Counted from the stretch's first letter, positions 28,292 to 39,523 are shown. The stretch: 64,000 nucleotides of DNA from Croceifilum oryzae (GCF_030814315.1 NZ_JAUSUV010000003.1:1-64000), one strand, 5' to 3'. Notes: generated by a model from the sequence alone, not told the origin. Made by a program: numbers and translations.

Positions 28292-29755
28292 ATGAGGCAT
28301 GTAATTCGTCTTTACCATACCAATGATCTACATAGCCATATGGAGGAAATGGCGCACATTCATAGCTTTGTGCTACGGAAGAGAGAGGAAGCGATGCAGA
28401 GGGATGAGTCGTTTCTTCTCGTTGATTTAGGGGATCATGCGGACCGATTTCGTATGGAGACAGAAGGAACGATGGGGATAGCAAACCGTAGGATTTTGGA
28501 TTATACGGGCTACGATATCGTAACGTTAGGAAATAATGAGCTATTAACGATTTCAGCTGTAGATCTGGATAAGATGTATCATCAGTCTTCCTTTTCGGTG
28601 GTAAGTAGTAACGTTCGTCAAAAGGGAGATCAACAGCTCCCTGATTGGCTTACGCCTTGGGAGATTAGAGAAGTAATGGGAGTGCGTATCGCTTTTTTAG
28701 GTGCTACGATCCCCTATCCATTGGTTTATGACTTGCTCGGTTGGGATGTAGATGATCCGATGACCTGTATTGCAAGAGATGTAGCCTTGTTACGTTCACA
28801 AGTAGATGTGATCGTGGTTCTCTCTCATTTGGGAATTTTTTGGGATCGTAAGATTGCCACGATGATTCCCGATGTGGATATCATTATAGGAGCTCATACA
28901 CATCATCTGTTAGAGGAACCAGAGCGTATCGGTACTACGATGATTGTAGCGGCAGGGAAATTTGGAGAGTATATCGGTGAAGTGCAGATTATCGTTGATC
29001 CAAGTACAAATGCGAAACCTTGTTTTGATGCTTGTGTCCATTTGATGAAGTTAGAAGAGCCTTCTGCAGAGATGTCCTATTTTCTCCACAGTTTACGGAT
29101 GGAGGCGAAGCGTGATATGACGAGACCGATTGCGCAATTAGAGGAAACGCTCCCCATCTCGTGGAATAAGGAATCCATATTTGCTAATTTGCTCGCTGAT
29201 GAGCTTCGGACATGGACGGGTGCCCCTATTTCTTTGGTAAATAGTGGTGTATTATTAGGGCCTTTAGTGGCAGGGGTGGTTACTTGGGAAAAATTACATG
29301 AGCTCTGTCCCCATCCGATTAATCCAGTAATAGTCGAGATTTCAGGAAGGGCTATTCGAGAGGCATTAGAGCAATCCCTGCAACCATCTTATCAGAATAA
29401 AAAAATCCGAGGATATGGGTTTCGTGGGAAGATACTTGGGTCACTAGCGATATCGGGGTTGCAGGTGGTAACTGCTCGTACTCCTAGCGGGGAGCATGGT
29501 GTACAAGCTATCTATGTGGGGGATGAGCGGTTAGAGGATGATCATCGTTACCAGTTAGCTACGATCGATATGTTTACTTTTGGCTCAGGATATGTCACCT
29601 TAAAAGAGAGTGATTTACTGAGATACTATGTGCCCGAGTTTTTACGGGATCTCTTAAAGGATGCGATTCAAGATTCCTCCAAAATTGAGAAAGCAAAAGA
29701 AAAACGTTGGTTTTCGAATGCTTCTTATGAGACAGATTGTGGTACACTCACATGA
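28292..29755 (+). CDS. yunD: Calcineurin-type phosphoesterase/5'-nucleotidase (YunD-like)
   Basis: A 487-residue two-domain hydrolase without signal peptide. The metallophosphoesterase domain shows HTNDLHSH near 8-15, GDHADRF, the conserved N in TLGNNE and GAHTHH; the C-terminal 5'-nucleotidase domain starts near 290. It presumably hydrolyses a nucleotide or related phosphoester in the cytosol. The usual GNHE motif is NNE here. ATG 28292 has GAGGAGGG upstream. Third gene of the run. Confidence 0.87.
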   Translation: MRHVIRLYHTNDLHSHMEEMAHIHSFVLRKREEAMQRDESFLLVDLGDHADRFRMETEGTMGIANRRILDYTGYDIVTLGNNELLTISAVDLDKMYHQSSFSVVSSNVRQKGDQQLPDWLTPWEIREVMGVRIAFLGATIPYPLVYDLLGWDVDDPMTCIARDVALLRSQVDVIVVLSHLGIFWDRKIATMIPDVDIIIGAHTHHLLEEPERIGTTMIVAAGKFGEYIGEVQIIVDPSTNAKPCFDACVHLMKLEEPSAEMSYFLHSLRMEAKRDMTRPIAQLEETLPISWNKESIFANLLADELRTWTGAPISLVNSGVLLGPLVAGVVTWEKLHELCPHPINPVIVEISGRAIREALEQSLQPSYQNKKIRGYGFRGKILGSLAISGLQVVTARTPSGEHGVQAIYVGDERLEDDHRYQLATIDMFTFGSGYVTLKESDLLRYYVPEFLRDLLKDAIQDSSKIEKAKEKRWFSNASYETDCGTLT

Positions 29756-29800
29756 TATAGAACGAATAGCATGTTTTTGATAGAAAAAGGAGGACTCCTC

Positions 29801-30061
29801 TTGAGTTTCGTAAATGATATTTATGAACTTTATCGTGATCAGCTTTGTGATGATGAAGATGATGTGATTACCATCGTCCTAAATCTGTTAGAAGACCAAT
29901 CACGTGAAAATATGGTTCAACTCATTCAAAATATGGGTGATGAAGAAGTAAATCAGATGATGGGGATTTATCTGGTTGAGATGTTGAAAATGAAGATGGT
30001 ACAAGACGGGAAAATTTCTCCGTATAAGCCAGCTCCAGTCATTCCAACACGTATTCATTAA
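29801..30061 (+). CDS. Small acidic cytosolic protein, 86 aa
   Basis: An 86-residue acidic protein, mostly helical (DDEDDVITIVLNLLEDQ at 17-33, then helices with paired Met/Leu), ending in a Pro-rich tail. TTG 29801 follows GGAGGA, the best start; the frame extends ten codons further. It lies between the yunD-like and yunC-like genes and is probably co-transcribed. I suspect a small conserved Bacillales family (DUF6154 is a candidate) but cannot confirm it. Confidence 0.65.
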   Translation: MSFVNDIYELYRDQLCDDEDDVITIVLNLLEDQSRENMVQLIQNMGDEEVNQMMGIYLVEMLKMKMVQDGKISPYKPAPVIPTRIH

Positions 30062-30150
30062 CGTTGAATAGGGAACTTATGTTTCATCGGCACTCTTTGG
30101 GCGGGATCAACATATAAATAGTATATAGATCCGTAAAAGGGGTGTTTGAT

Positions 30151-30453
30151 TTGATTCAAATGAAACCAATACATATTGGTGAATCAGTCGCACTAGGCAT
30201 AGAAGTGAAATTACCCAAAACGACTCTTCTCGTCATTACTACAGATAAAGGGTATATTATGTGCGGTGCATTGGATGTAGGTTTATTAAACGAACGGTTA
30301 GGCGATCGTCAGATTGTTGCTGCTCGTGCTGTGGGCGTGAAGACATTGGACGAATTGCTAAGTGCACCTCTGGAGTCTGTGACCCACACAGCTGAAGATT
30401 TCGGGATCATTGCGGGCATGGTTGGAGAAGAAGCGCTTATACGAATGATGTAA
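30151..30453 (+). CDS. yunC: DUF1805 protein YunC
   Basis: A 100-residue protein of the YunC/DUF1805 family, nearly the length of B. subtilis YunC and sharing VKLPKT.LL.I, KGYIMCGALDVGLLNE and PLESVT blocks. No function is established; the fold is a small alpha/beta unit. TTG 30151 gives the family N terminus and is six bases after GGGGTG. It closes the yun-like run and is followed by a 20-bp terminator stem. Confidence 0.9.
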   Translation: MIQMKPIHIGESVALGIEVKLPKTTLLVITTDKGYIMCGALDVGLLNERLGDRQIVAARAVGVKTLDELLSAPLESVTHTAEDFGIIAGMVGEEALIRMM

Positions 30454-30477
30454 TCGAAATGAATAGATGGTAGGCAT

Positions 30478-30529
30478 AGAAAAGAGCTTTTTTGAACTGC
30501 ATGAGTGTCGTTCAAAAAAGCTCTTTTCT
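30478..30529. terminator. Long bidirectional terminator
   Basis: AGAAAAGAGCTTTTTTGAAC (30478-30497) is the exact complement of GTTCAAAAAAGCTCTTTTCT (30510-30529), a 20-bp stem between convergent genes. Confidence 0.9.
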
Positions 30530-30544
30530 GTTGTGTAAATAAAT

Positions 30545-30931
30545 TTACTGTAACAACTGCTTTAGCTCTAGTGATTCTTTATGGGGCAGTAGGCCATATT
30601 TTGTATCAAGTGTTATTTCTGCTTCCCAGTTATCATTAAACCAAATGTAGTATTTTTTCTCTTTAGGTACATCGGTGCTTTTCTCTTTTGAAAACCAAAG
30701 CTGGAAATTTTCTGGTTTCGTTCTTGCAGGAGTAGAAGATTTCCAGTTAATTAAACCAATATATTGGTTGATACGATCGATTTTGCCCTTGTCTGTAATC
30801 TGCTTTTTCTCACTCATGGCGTCGTTCACTTGTCTTTCTTGATAAATGACTAGTTCATTTGTACTGTTGCAACCCACGATGATGGAGATCATAGACATTA
30901 CAAGGAATAGAATGAACAACTTTTTCTTCAA
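30545..30931 (-). CDS. Putative lipoprotein, 128 aa
   Basis: TTG 30931 follows AGAGGCGGG and opens with KKK and a hydrophobic stretch ending in IIVGC, an acceptable lipobox with Cys about residue 20. The mature part is a small alpha/beta domain with Trp- and Tyr-rich strands (KYYIWFNDNWEAEI) like those of small DUF-type lipoproteins. Function unknown. Single gene convergent with yunC. Confidence 0.65.
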   Translation of the reverse strand: MKKKLFILFLVMSMISIIVGCNSTNELVIYQERQVNDAMSEKKQITDKGKIDRINQYIGLINWKSSTPARTKPENFQLWFSKEKSTDVPKEKKYYIWFNDNWEAEITLDTKYGLLPHKESLELKQLLQ

Positions 30932-31107
30932 CGTAATCCCGCCTCTATACATGATTGATAGTATAATTTCCTATAAACTTCGTTCATATACAGGGCTTCT
31001 TTCCTACTGTTTGCAATTGGTTTGCAATTTGGTTGCAAATTAACTTTTTGACCCGTAAAAAGCTCGATAAAGCTTTGTTATGTAATCTTGAAAATCCTTG
31101 AAAACAA

Positions 31108-31139
31108 AGGAAAAAGCACCCTCATAATGAGAGTGCTTT
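31108..31139 (-). terminator. Terminator of the cold-shock gene
   Basis: On the minus strand AAGCACTCTCAT pairs with ATGAGGGTGCTT, followed by TTTTT. Confidence 0.75.
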
Positions 31140-31154
31140 CTCTTATAGTCCGAA

Positions 31155-31361
31155 TTAACGAACGTTCAAACGATGAACGTTAGCAGATTGTGGACCACGG
31201 TCTCCCTCAACGATGTCGAACTCAACTGGCTCGCCTTCTTCGAGAGTTTTGAAACCTTCGGTTTGGATTGCGCTATAGTGTACGAATACATCGCCACCGT
31301 CTTCGCGCTCAAGGAAACCATAACCTTTATCAGCGTTAAACCATTTTACTTTACCCTTCAT
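31155..31361 (-). CDS. cspB: Cold-shock protein (CspB type)
   Basis: A 68-residue single cold-shock domain. The RNA-binding motifs KGYGFLE (RNP1-like, about 13-19) and VFVHYSAI (RNP2-like) are clear. It binds single-stranded nucleic acid and prevents RNA structure in the cold. ATG 31361 has GGAGG nine bases upstream. About 190 bases upstream carry no gene, in keeping with the long leaders of csp genes. Confidence 0.93.
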   Translation of the reverse strand: MKGKVKWFNADKGYGFLEREDGGDVFVHYSAIQTEGFKTLEEGEPVEFDIVEGDRGPQSANVHRLNVR

Positions 31362-31553
31362 GCTTGGGGCCTCCTTCTTCATTAAAAAGCGGACAAACAG
31401 TCAAGCGTTTAAACCTATTGATGAACCTATTGTTTCAACGTACAAGAGGCCACACAAGGTGAAACTTGATTCCCAACCACTTTTTAACGTAATACACGTA
31501 TCCTACCATACAACGGGAAAAATAACAACAAAAGCAGAAAAAGAAAATGTGAT

Positions 31554-31982
31554 TTAAAACAAATGCTGATACGGCTGTAGATCAATTTGTTTTTTTTGTA
31601 AGGTTTCTTTTAGCCATTTGTGATCTCTTTTTGGAGTGGCTAGGATATATCCACGGATGATGTGTTCTTCTTTTAATTCCTCAGCTTTCTCAGCCAAGGC
31701 AATCTCCCCTATTTTGCCAGCAATTTTGTGTTTGGCTATATCACGAAATAATTCGGGAACGGGAGCAACGAGATCCCGAAGAAGGGCTTTTTTCTCTTCT
31801 GTCCAGAGATGTAGTGTTTCATTGATATAGTGCTCCTGCCAATCGAGCTCAGAACGGCCATCTTGTTTGGGTAATCGTTTAAGAAATTTACGGAACATAA
31901 AGTATCCACCGATACACATAACCCCAAAAAGTGCTACCCAAAACAAGGTGTAGCCCCATTGAAGCCATAGGGATTCTACCAT
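31554..31982 (-). CDS. DUF2621-like membrane protein (YneK type)
   Basis: A 142-residue protein with one strong N-terminal membrane segment (about 8-32) and a cytosolic helical domain. The LDWQEHYINETLHLW block and the later AKHKIAGKIGEIAL segment recall the DUF2621/YneK family. Function unknown. ATG 31982 is six bases after AGAGGTGAG; a GTG three codons earlier is the alternative. The cold-shock gene follows on the same strand after a long gap. Confidence 0.65.
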   Translation of the reverse strand: MVESLWLQWGYTLFWVALFGVMCIGGYFMFRKFLKRLPKQDGRSELDWQEHYINETLHLWTEEKKALLRDLVAPVPELFRDIAKHKIAGKIGEIALAEKAEELKEEHIIRGYILATPKRDHKWLKETLQKKQIDLQPYQHLF

Positions 31983-32063
31983 GTTTCTCACCTCTACTAA
32001 CTAAATGACTTCTTACTTGTTTTACGTTTAGTCTACTGGTTTTATTATATCGGGCATAGAGGC

Positions 32064-32100
32064 GAAAAAACAACACTGGGCTACGGGGAGCCAGTGTTGT
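32064..32100 (-). terminator. Terminator of the collagen-like gene
   Basis: ACAACACTGG pairs with CCAGTGTTGT; on the minus strand the stem ends in TTTTTT. Confidence 0.8.
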
Positions 32101-32130
32101 TCGAATTTATCTATTGAAGGAAGTTTGTGA

Positions 32131-34464
32131 TCAGTTTGTAATCACACCCACTGAGGTTGGAGCAGAGCCTACGGTAATGGTGGTGATGATCAGATGTGAG
32201 TTTCCATCGAGTACAGAGACATTGTCATCTACATTATTGACTGCAAAGATTTGATTGGCAATGAGGTCTACGCTCATTCCGATTGGATTGTTGCCTACGG
32301 GAATAGTTGTGACGACAGTATGAGTATTTCCACTGATAACAGAGACGTTATTATCAAGCCCATTGGCTATATAGATACAGTTTGTGTGGGAGTTTACTCC
32401 GATCCCGGTGGCGCTGTCTAAAAATAGCATGCTTCCTACAGGGATCGTGGCGAGGATGGTGTGGGAATTTCCATCTATGGTTGAGATGGTATCATCGAGA
32501 CTATTAAGGACATAGATACAATTGGAGAGTGAGTTTATTCCCATGTGTGTGGGGCTATTTCCTACAGGAATCACGGTGGATACTGCAAAGGTCATTCCAT
32601 CGATGACGGAGACTGTATTATCAACGGCATTCGCTACATAGATCCGGTTCGTAACAGAGTTTACACTCACCCCTTCGGGACCTGTGCCCACTGGAACCAT
32701 AACAAATACAGTATGGGTGATGCCATCGATTACATAGAGATTATTTTTGGATTGAGTAATTCCATAGATTCGATTTCTAGCAGAGTCAACGCTCAATATA
32801 GATAGTTCTACTCCTACTGTAAACGTGGAAACGACGGTATGAGTATTTCCATCAATGACAGAGACGGTACTATCGTCAAAATTGGCTACATAGATCCGAT
32901 TCGTGGTGGTGTTTACTGCTACTCCTTTGGGGTTAGAGCCTACTGGTACCGTTGAGACGATCATATGAGTCATTCTGTCGATGATAGAAACATTATTGCT
33001 ACCAGAATTGCTGACATAGATGGTTGATATAGGGGTATCCGAAGGCCCTGTAGGTCCCGTTGCACCTGTGAAAGAGGCAGATCCAGCAGGTCCAGCAGGT
33101 CCTTGGGGACCCGCTGGGCCCGTAGTACCCGTTGCGCCAGTGGGAGAGGCAGATCCAGTGGGACCCGCTGGTCCTTGAGGTCCAGCTTCTCCGGTGATCC
33201 CGGGAGTACCCATTTCCCCCGTAGGTCCTGTAGCACCAGTGGAAGAAATAGATCTAGTGGACCCCGGCGGTCCTTGAGGTCCAGTAGGTCCGGTGATTCC
33301 GGGAGAGCCCATTTCTCCCGTAGGCCCTGTAGCGCCAGTGGAAGAAATAGATCTAGTGGACCCCGGCGGTCCTTGAGGCCCAGTGGGTCCGGTGATTCCG
33401 GGAGAGCCCATTTCTCCCGTAGGCCCTGTAGCGCCAGTGGAGGAAATAGATCTAGTGGATCCCGGCGGCCCTTGAGGTCCCGTAGGTCCGGTGATTCCGG
33501 GAGAGCCCATTTCTCCCGTAGGTCCTGTAGCGCCAGTGGAAGAAGTAGATCTAGTGGGACCGGGCGGTCCTTGAGGTCCAGTGGGTCCTGTGATTCCGGG
33601 AGAGCCCATTTCTCCCGTAGGCCCTGTAGCGCCAGTGGAAGAAATAGATCTAGTGGGACCGGGCGGTCCTTGAGGCCCAGTGGGTCCTGTGGTCCCAGGA
33701 GAGCCCATTTCTCCAGTGGGTCCTGATACCCCCAATACCATCCTTGTTTTGAATAGTTGAGTCCAGATGGATCCGATAGCTCCTGATAACCTAGTCGTTC
33801 TCACTGGTCTTTGAGATGTTGACTCTGGCATTACATCGCCCGTGTCCGCTATCGGACTGGTCGTCTCGTCTATGTCTGTTTCATTTGTTGCTTCCATTAT
33901 ATCGGTATATGTTTTCGGTCTCGAATTGGAAGAATCAGGTGTCGTTTCACTGGATAATGGGTCGGATGGAAGATCGGTTTTATGTGTAGAGGATATAGAA
34001 ATAACTTTATCTTCATCTGGACTTATGGATGTTTGGAGTAGAGTGCTGTCTGTTGTAAATGCTTCTGTCTCTCCGATGGATCCTGTCTGTTTTGTTGATT
34101 CCACTTGTCCTGTGATGCTAGTGGTACGAATTGTACTGGATATACCGATTCGGGGCTCTGGGGTACGCGGTATACGGAGAACACTCTCTAACTTTTCTAG
34201 CAGAATCCACTCTTTTTTCGCTAATTCACGAATCGAATCGCGAACACTTTTATTAATTAAGAGTACGTCACTAATGGTAGCAGGTTGGGGAGAAGTAACT
34301 CCTGGTAAGTTTTTTAAGACATACTGTATCTTCTCACCCTCAGCATTGATAATGTGACTAAGCCCTATCTCTTCCATTGCGATCGAGGCTAATAACAGAT
34401 TGATCGCATTGTCTCGGGTAATCGAGATGGTAGGGCTAATATTAGGAACATTGGCTTGGGACAT
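32131..34464 (-). CDS. Collagen-like protein with C-terminal seven-bladed YVTN propeller
   Basis: A 777-residue protein in four parts. Residues 1-105 form a helical domain ([14 protein letters not shown], then [14 protein letters not shown]) shared by many collagen-like spore or surface proteins of Bacillales. Residues 106-247 are Ser/Thr-rich. Residues 248-475 are Gly-X-Y repeats. Residues 485-777 hold seven repeats of about 42 residues (IYVAN...VSVIDG...PVG...GV..N) that should close a beta-propeller. No signal peptide or LPXTG is visible, which suits delivery by spore coat/exosporium assembly. ATG follows GTGAGGAG. Single gene with its own terminator. Confidence 0.85.
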   Translation of the reverse strand: MSQANVPNISPTISITRDNAINLLLASIAMEEIGLSHIINAEGEKIQYVLKNLPGVTSPQPATISDVLLINKSVRDSIRELAKKEWILLEKLESVLRIPRTPEPRIGISSTIRTTSITGQVESTKQTGSIGETEAFTTDSTLLQTSISPDEDKVISISSTHKTDLPSDPLSSETTPDSSNSRPKTYTDIMEATNETDIDETTSPIADTGDVMPESTSQRPVRTTRLSGAIGSIWTQLFKTRMVLGVSGPTGEMGSPGTTGPTGPQGPPGPTRSISSTGATGPTGEMGSPGITGPTGPQGPPGPTRSTSSTGATGPTGEMGSPGITGPTGPQGPPGSTRSISSTGATGPTGEMGSPGITGPTGPQGPPGSTRSISSTGATGPTGEMGSPGITGPTGPQGPPGSTRSISSTGATGPTGEMGTPGITGEAGPQGPAGPTGSASPTGATGTTGPAGPQGPAGPAGSASFTGATGPTGPSDTPISTIYVSNSGSNNVSIIDRMTHMIVSTVPVGSNPKGVAVNTTTNRIYVANFDDSTVSVIDGNTHTVVSTFTVGVELSILSVDSARNRIYGITQSKNNLYVIDGITHTVFVMVPVGTGPEGVSVNSVTNRIYVANAVDNTVSVIDGMTFAVSTVIPVGNSPTHMGINSLSNCIYVLNSLDDTISTIDGNSHTILATIPVGSMLFLDSATGIGVNSHTNCIYIANGLDNNVSVISGNTHTVVTTIPVGNNPIGMSVDLIANQIFAVNNVDDNVSVLDGNSHLIITTITVGSAPTSVGVITN
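33190..33725. repeat. Six tandem 99-bp collagen repeats
   Basis: Near-identical 99-bp units recur with marks (GAGCCCATTTCTCCCGTAG) at about 33202, 33301, 33400, 33499, 33598 and 33697. Each encodes 33 residues, eleven triplets. Two consecutive triplets per unit, in the TRS(I/T)SS part, have lost glycine. Confidence 0.9.
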
Positions 34465-34556
34465 CTCCTCACCTCACTAGGCATCCGTCTATTTGTTTCT
34501 AGACTATTCGCATGTGCCCAGTGAGGTGCAATGTGTTCATATTAATTTTGCCATAG

Positions 34557-34590
34557 AAAAAAGCTCATCGACGGGGGATGAGCTTTTTAT
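34557..34590 (-). terminator. Terminator of the 29-aa ORF
   Basis: AAAAAGCTCATC (34558-34569) pairs with GATGAGCTTTTT (34577-34588); on the minus strand it follows the small ORF by about 20 bases and ends in T. Confidence 0.75.
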
Positions 34591-34611
34591 TAGATTTCAT
34601 TTATATATTTA

Positions 34612-34701
34612 TTAGAAGAGGAAGTGGACAGCTAGAACGATCAGGCTCCACATTGGAATACTTAGTAAAAGTCCGTTTAATAAGCCAGTCATTTCTCTCA
34701 T
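34612..34701 (-). CDS. Small membrane peptide, 29 aa
   Basis: ATG 34701 has AGGAGG eight bases upstream. The 29-residue product opens MREMTGLLNGLLLSIPMW and continues as one membrane-spanning helix to the end. A terminator follows at once, so this is a complete small transcription unit. Type I toxin or small sporulation/regulatory membrane peptides look like this; no antisense RNA is evident. Role unknown. Confidence 0.55.
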   Translation of the reverse strand: MREMTGLLNGLLLSIPMWSLIVLAVHFLF

Positions 34702-34825
34702 TGCTGTTTCCTCCTAAAGATTTGTCCGTTTTGTTTTGATACTTGTATTCTACATGGCGGATTAAAGCCTGTCTCATGTTTCATCTATTTGTAATGTAAG
34801 TGTAATGTTACAGTGATATATATGA

Positions 34826-36571
<1,746 letters not shown>

Positions 36572-36583
36572 CCAACTTGTGGG

Positions 36584-36612
36584 AAACCAGCTTAAATGAG
36601 GGCTGGTTTTTC
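36584..36612 (+). terminator. Terminator of the ABC-F gene
   Basis: AAACCAGC (36584-36591) pairs with GCTGGTTT (36602-36609), followed by TT. Confidence 0.7.
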
Positions 36613-36643
36613 ATATTGAGTTAGAAAAAAGAAGGAGAAACCG

Positions 36644-37786
36644 ATGGAACAGCATGAGAACTTTCCAATCAAAAGCCGTATTTCGCCTCAGTTTGACCCT
36701 TGGGATGCATGGCAAACTCGCATGGCCAAAGGACTCTATGAGTTAACGAGTGTCGAATTTACGGTAACGAATTTATGTAATTTACGTTGTGAGCACTGTG
36801 CGGTGGGAGAAGAATTGGTTGAGAGAGAAGGGGCTGCGATTCCGGTCGAGTTATTAATTCGGAGACTGGATGAGATTGATTCGTTACAAACGATCAGTAT
36901 TACGGGTGGGGAACCGATCGTAAGTCCGAAAGTTGTGAAGGAAACCATTCAACCGTTATTGAAGTATGCAAAATCGAGAGGGATTTATACACAGCTGAAT
37001 TCCAATCTCACTTTACCTCTTTCACGTTATGAAGATTGGATTGAGGATTTAGATGTTCTTCATATTTCATACAACTACAGAGATGTCCAGGATTTCCACC
37101 GGATTGTTTTTGCAAAAATGGGTCGAGAAGTGGATATAAAAGCAGCTGAGACCTTGTTTGAGCGAATGAAAGAAAACTCACGGGCGTTAGCAAAGGCGGG
37201 TGTATTTGTTTCGGGAGAGTCTTTATTAAGTCCATTTACCTCTCAATTTATTGATCAAATGCATCACGACTTAGTGGAGATGGGGTGTGCACGGCATGAA
37301 GTTCATCCTCTTTATCCGAGCGACTTTGCCCGTCATGCGGATCTGATCTCATTAAAGCAATATGAAGAAGCAATCCATCGTTTACTAGCAGTTCGTGATC
37401 CGAACACATGGATTTTGTTTGGAACTCTTCCTTTTTTCCCATGCAGTGACGATCGCGAACATCGTGCTCTTTACACTCAGTTGCACGAAATGCCTAACGT
37501 CACAGTTCGTCAAGATCCTGATGGACGCAACCGTCTAAATGTAAATGGTTTTACCGGAGATATCATCGTAACGGACTTTGGAGATGTCCCATCTCTAGGT
37601 AACATCCACCAGGATCGATTATCAGATATCTTTGATCGATGGCTCGAGCATCCAGTAGCGAAAAAGTATCATTGCTACTGCGAACAAGCAAAATGTACAG
37701 GTCCTAATATCCTAGTGGCTAACGCTTATTATGATAACTGGGATTTTACAAAACGCAGTGCTGAAGGGTTAGTGAAGATTGTATAA
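36644..37786 (+). CDS. yfkAB: Radical SAM protein YfkAB
   Basis: A 380-residue radical SAM enzyme. The 4Fe-4S motif CNLRCEHC lies at about 47-54 and SITGGEP near 86-92 marks the SAM site. The C terminus carries CYCEQAKC, the CxCxxxxC signature that names the YfkAB family. Its substrate is unknown. ATG 36644 has AAGGAGA upstream. Flanked by terminators on both sides, so it is its own unit. Confidence 0.88.
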   Translation: MEQHENFPIKSRISPQFDPWDAWQTRMAKGLYELTSVEFTVTNLCNLRCEHCAVGEELVEREGAAIPVELLIRRLDEIDSLQTISITGGEPIVSPKVVKETIQPLLKYAKSRGIYTQLNSNLTLPLSRYEDWIEDLDVLHISYNYRDVQDFHRIVFAKMGREVDIKAAETLFERMKENSRALAKAGVFVSGESLLSPFTSQFIDQMHHDLVEMGCARHEVHPLYPSDFARHADLISLKQYEEAIHRLLAVRDPNTWILFGTLPFFPCSDDREHRALYTQLHEMPNVTVRQDPDGRNRLNVNGFTGDIIVTDFGDVPSLGNIHQDRLSDIFDRWLEHPVAKKYHCYCEQAKCTGPNILVANAYYDNWDFTKRSAEGLVKIV

Positions 37787-37851
37787 AGGTGAGCTGTGGT
37801 CAGATATATTGCCCCGGGATTGCTCTAAAAAATTGACTGTTAGTCGACTTA

Positions 37852-37902
37852 AAACACTCTTTACAAACATAGAAGCATATGTATGTAAAGAGTGTTTCTT
37901 TA
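37852..37902 (+). terminator. yfkAB terminator
   Basis: AAACACTCTTTACA (37852-37865) pairs with TGTAAAGAGTGTTT (37884-37897), followed by CTTT. Confidence 0.8.
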
Positions 37903-38057
37903 TGTTCAAGACAAAAATAACACTCAAATAAAGATACATTCATTTTTTAATAGAAAGGAGATAAGACAGACGTATTCTCCATTTTTCGAAGCCCCTATCC
38001 CATTGTTGTAAAGCGATACAGGAGTTGTCAATAAACTACAAAAAATACGAAAAGTTG

Positions 38058-38087
38058 TTGAAAAAGACAGTTAATTTGTAATAAGAT
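38058..38087 (+). promoter_or_regulatory. Promoter of the LPXTG-sortase-secretion operon
   Basis: TTGAAA (38058-38063) and TAAGAT (38082-38087) are 18 bases apart, 80 bases before the LPXTG gene. It is the only clear signal in the 380-base gap after yfkAB apart from that gene's terminator. Confidence 0.55.
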
Positions 38088-38166
38088 AAGGAAAGAACTA
38101 GAAATTGTACCGTGGTGATAACATGAAATTGATGCGCTTCTGTTGGTTCAACCAGAAGGAGGTTAA

Positions 38167-38892
38167 ATGATGGATAAAGGTCCGAAGTTAGTTTTGGGAA
38201 TGTTCCAAATTGATAAGGATAAAAATCGATTATTGGAGCCCACTAGATTATCTCCTCCCAAGAGACAGATATCTCTTACCACATTGTTAGTACTTTGTGT
38301 AGCTACGGGCTTGACTATGGGAGCGGGTAGCGCATTTGCGAAAGGGTCTCTATCGATGGATGACGGAGTGGTTGATCAAGTTCCATGGAGTACGAAACCT
38401 TCTCAGCAAGTAGAAGTGAAGCCTAACGTTTCTGCATTTGAAAAGAATACAAATCCAAGGGATTCTGGATCAAATGTTGATTCGAAGGAGATTCTCCCTG
38501 TAGCACCTTCCACGCCAGCTAAACCGAACCAAACGATACCAACATACGAGAAGAAAGTGGAGCGTTCGATCGATGAATCGAAAGCGAAGGAAAACGCCCC
38601 TTTCGTTAGCTTTAACAAGGAAAAAATTAACTCTTCTTCCAAAAAAGAAGGGAAAAAACAAAACGCAGTGTCTAAACAACCAAAGCAAATACCTGCATCT
38701 TCAGAAGTTACGAAACAAGCTACTACTTCAGCTCCTGCTGTAAGTACGAGTGCACCTCTACCAAAGACGGAGCAAGGTGGGAAGCTCCCACAAACAGCAG
38801 GTCATAATGTGGAAGGCGTAATGGCTGGGTTCGCAGCAGCACTATTGGCTGGTGGGTATTTATTTTATACAAGAAGGGTTCAGTCACAGTGA
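38167..38892 (+). CDS. LPXTG-type wall-anchored protein
   Basis: A 241-residue surface protein. A hydrophobic signal (about 37-56) ends at AFA, preceded by an unusually long polar N terminus. The mature region is unstructured, Ser/Pro/Lys-rich. The sorting signal is LPQTAG at 207-212, then a membrane segment and an RR tail. It overlaps the sortase gene by four bases (GTGA), so the sortase probably anchors it. With the secretion genes behind, it could be a surface adhesin or tether of that machine. GGAGG precedes the ATG. Confidence 0.8.
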   Translation: MMDKGPKLVLGMFQIDKDKNRLLEPTRLSPPKRQISLTTLLVLCVATGLTMGAGSAFAKGSLSMDDGVVDQVPWSTKPSQQVEVKPNVSAFEKNTNPRDSGSNVDSKEILPVAPSTPAKPNQTIPTYEKKVERSIDESKAKENAPFVSFNKEKINSSSKKEGKKQNAVSKQPKQIPASSEVTKQATTSAPAVSTSAPLPKTEQGGKLPQTAGHNVEGVMAGFAAALLAGGYLFYTRRVQSQ

Positions 38893-39506
38893 AATGGGAT
38901 CGATGGCTTGCTATCTTTTTTCTAACAGCAGGGGTTGGCTATGCAAGCTATTCAGGTGTGAGTTATATGCTTCAATTACAGGTAGTAGAGACAACGGCGA
39001 ATAAAGCGCATCCCCCTTCCGGGCAAGTCGAGAAGGGGGATGTAAAATCGGAAGATGTTTTATGGCGTACAGTACCTACTACTGAGCGACCTAAAAAAGG
39101 GGAGCATTTTGCTGATTTAGTCATCCCTCGATTAGAAGCAAAGATGCCTATTATAGAAGGCACAAATGAAGATGAACTGGAACGGGGTGTGGGGCACTAT
39201 TCGAAAAGTGTCTTACCTGGAGAACCAGATAATGCAGTTTTATCTGGCCACCGAGACACCGTTTTTAGGCAGATGGGGAAGATGCAACTAGGTGACGAAC
39301 TGCGTGTCGTTACATCTCGTGAGACATTTGTCTATGTGATTCAGAAAATGTGGAAGACAGATGCACTCGATCGTACCGTAATCGTTCCAAGGGAAAAGCC
39401 TGTCCTCACTCTTACTACTTGTTATCCGTTTTCATATATTGGTCCTGCCCCAGAACGATATATCATTGAAGCCCATTTAATAAAGCGATTGACCAATTCG
39501 GATTAA
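38889..39506 (+). CDS. Sortase (class D-like)
   Basis: A 205-residue sortase with an N-terminal membrane segment (about 5-28). The catalytic His is in SGHRDTVF (H121), Cys in TLTTCYPF (C178) and Arg in APERY (R190). The order and the TLTTC motif fit class D. It cleaves LPXTG-type signals and joins the protein to peptidoglycan. GTG 38889 overlaps the stop of its presumed substrate gene. A TcpC-like gene follows 17 bases later. Confidence 0.9.
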   Translation: MKWDRWLAIFFLTAGVGYASYSGVSYMLQLQVVETTANKAHPPSGQVEKGDVKSEDVLWRTVPTTERPKKGEHFADLVIPRLEAKMPIIEGTNEDELERGVGHYSKSVLPGEPDNAVLSGHRDTVFRQMGKMQLGDELRVVTSRETFVYVIQKMWKTDALDRTVIVPREKPVLTLTTCYPFSYIGPAPERYIIEAHLIKRLTNSD

Positions 39507-39523
39507 TCAGTAGGAGGAAGACA

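Noticed and set aside
33190-33725. Regularly spaced repeats as a CRISPR array
   Set aside because: The repeats are contiguous, 99 bp long and coding in phase; there are no spacers and no cas genes.
33103-33726. A 207-codon Ser/Arg-rich plus-strand frame
   Set aside because: It is the reverse-strand shadow of the collagen repeats; a Gly/Pro-rich repeat gives an open antisense frame automatically, and it has no ribosome site.
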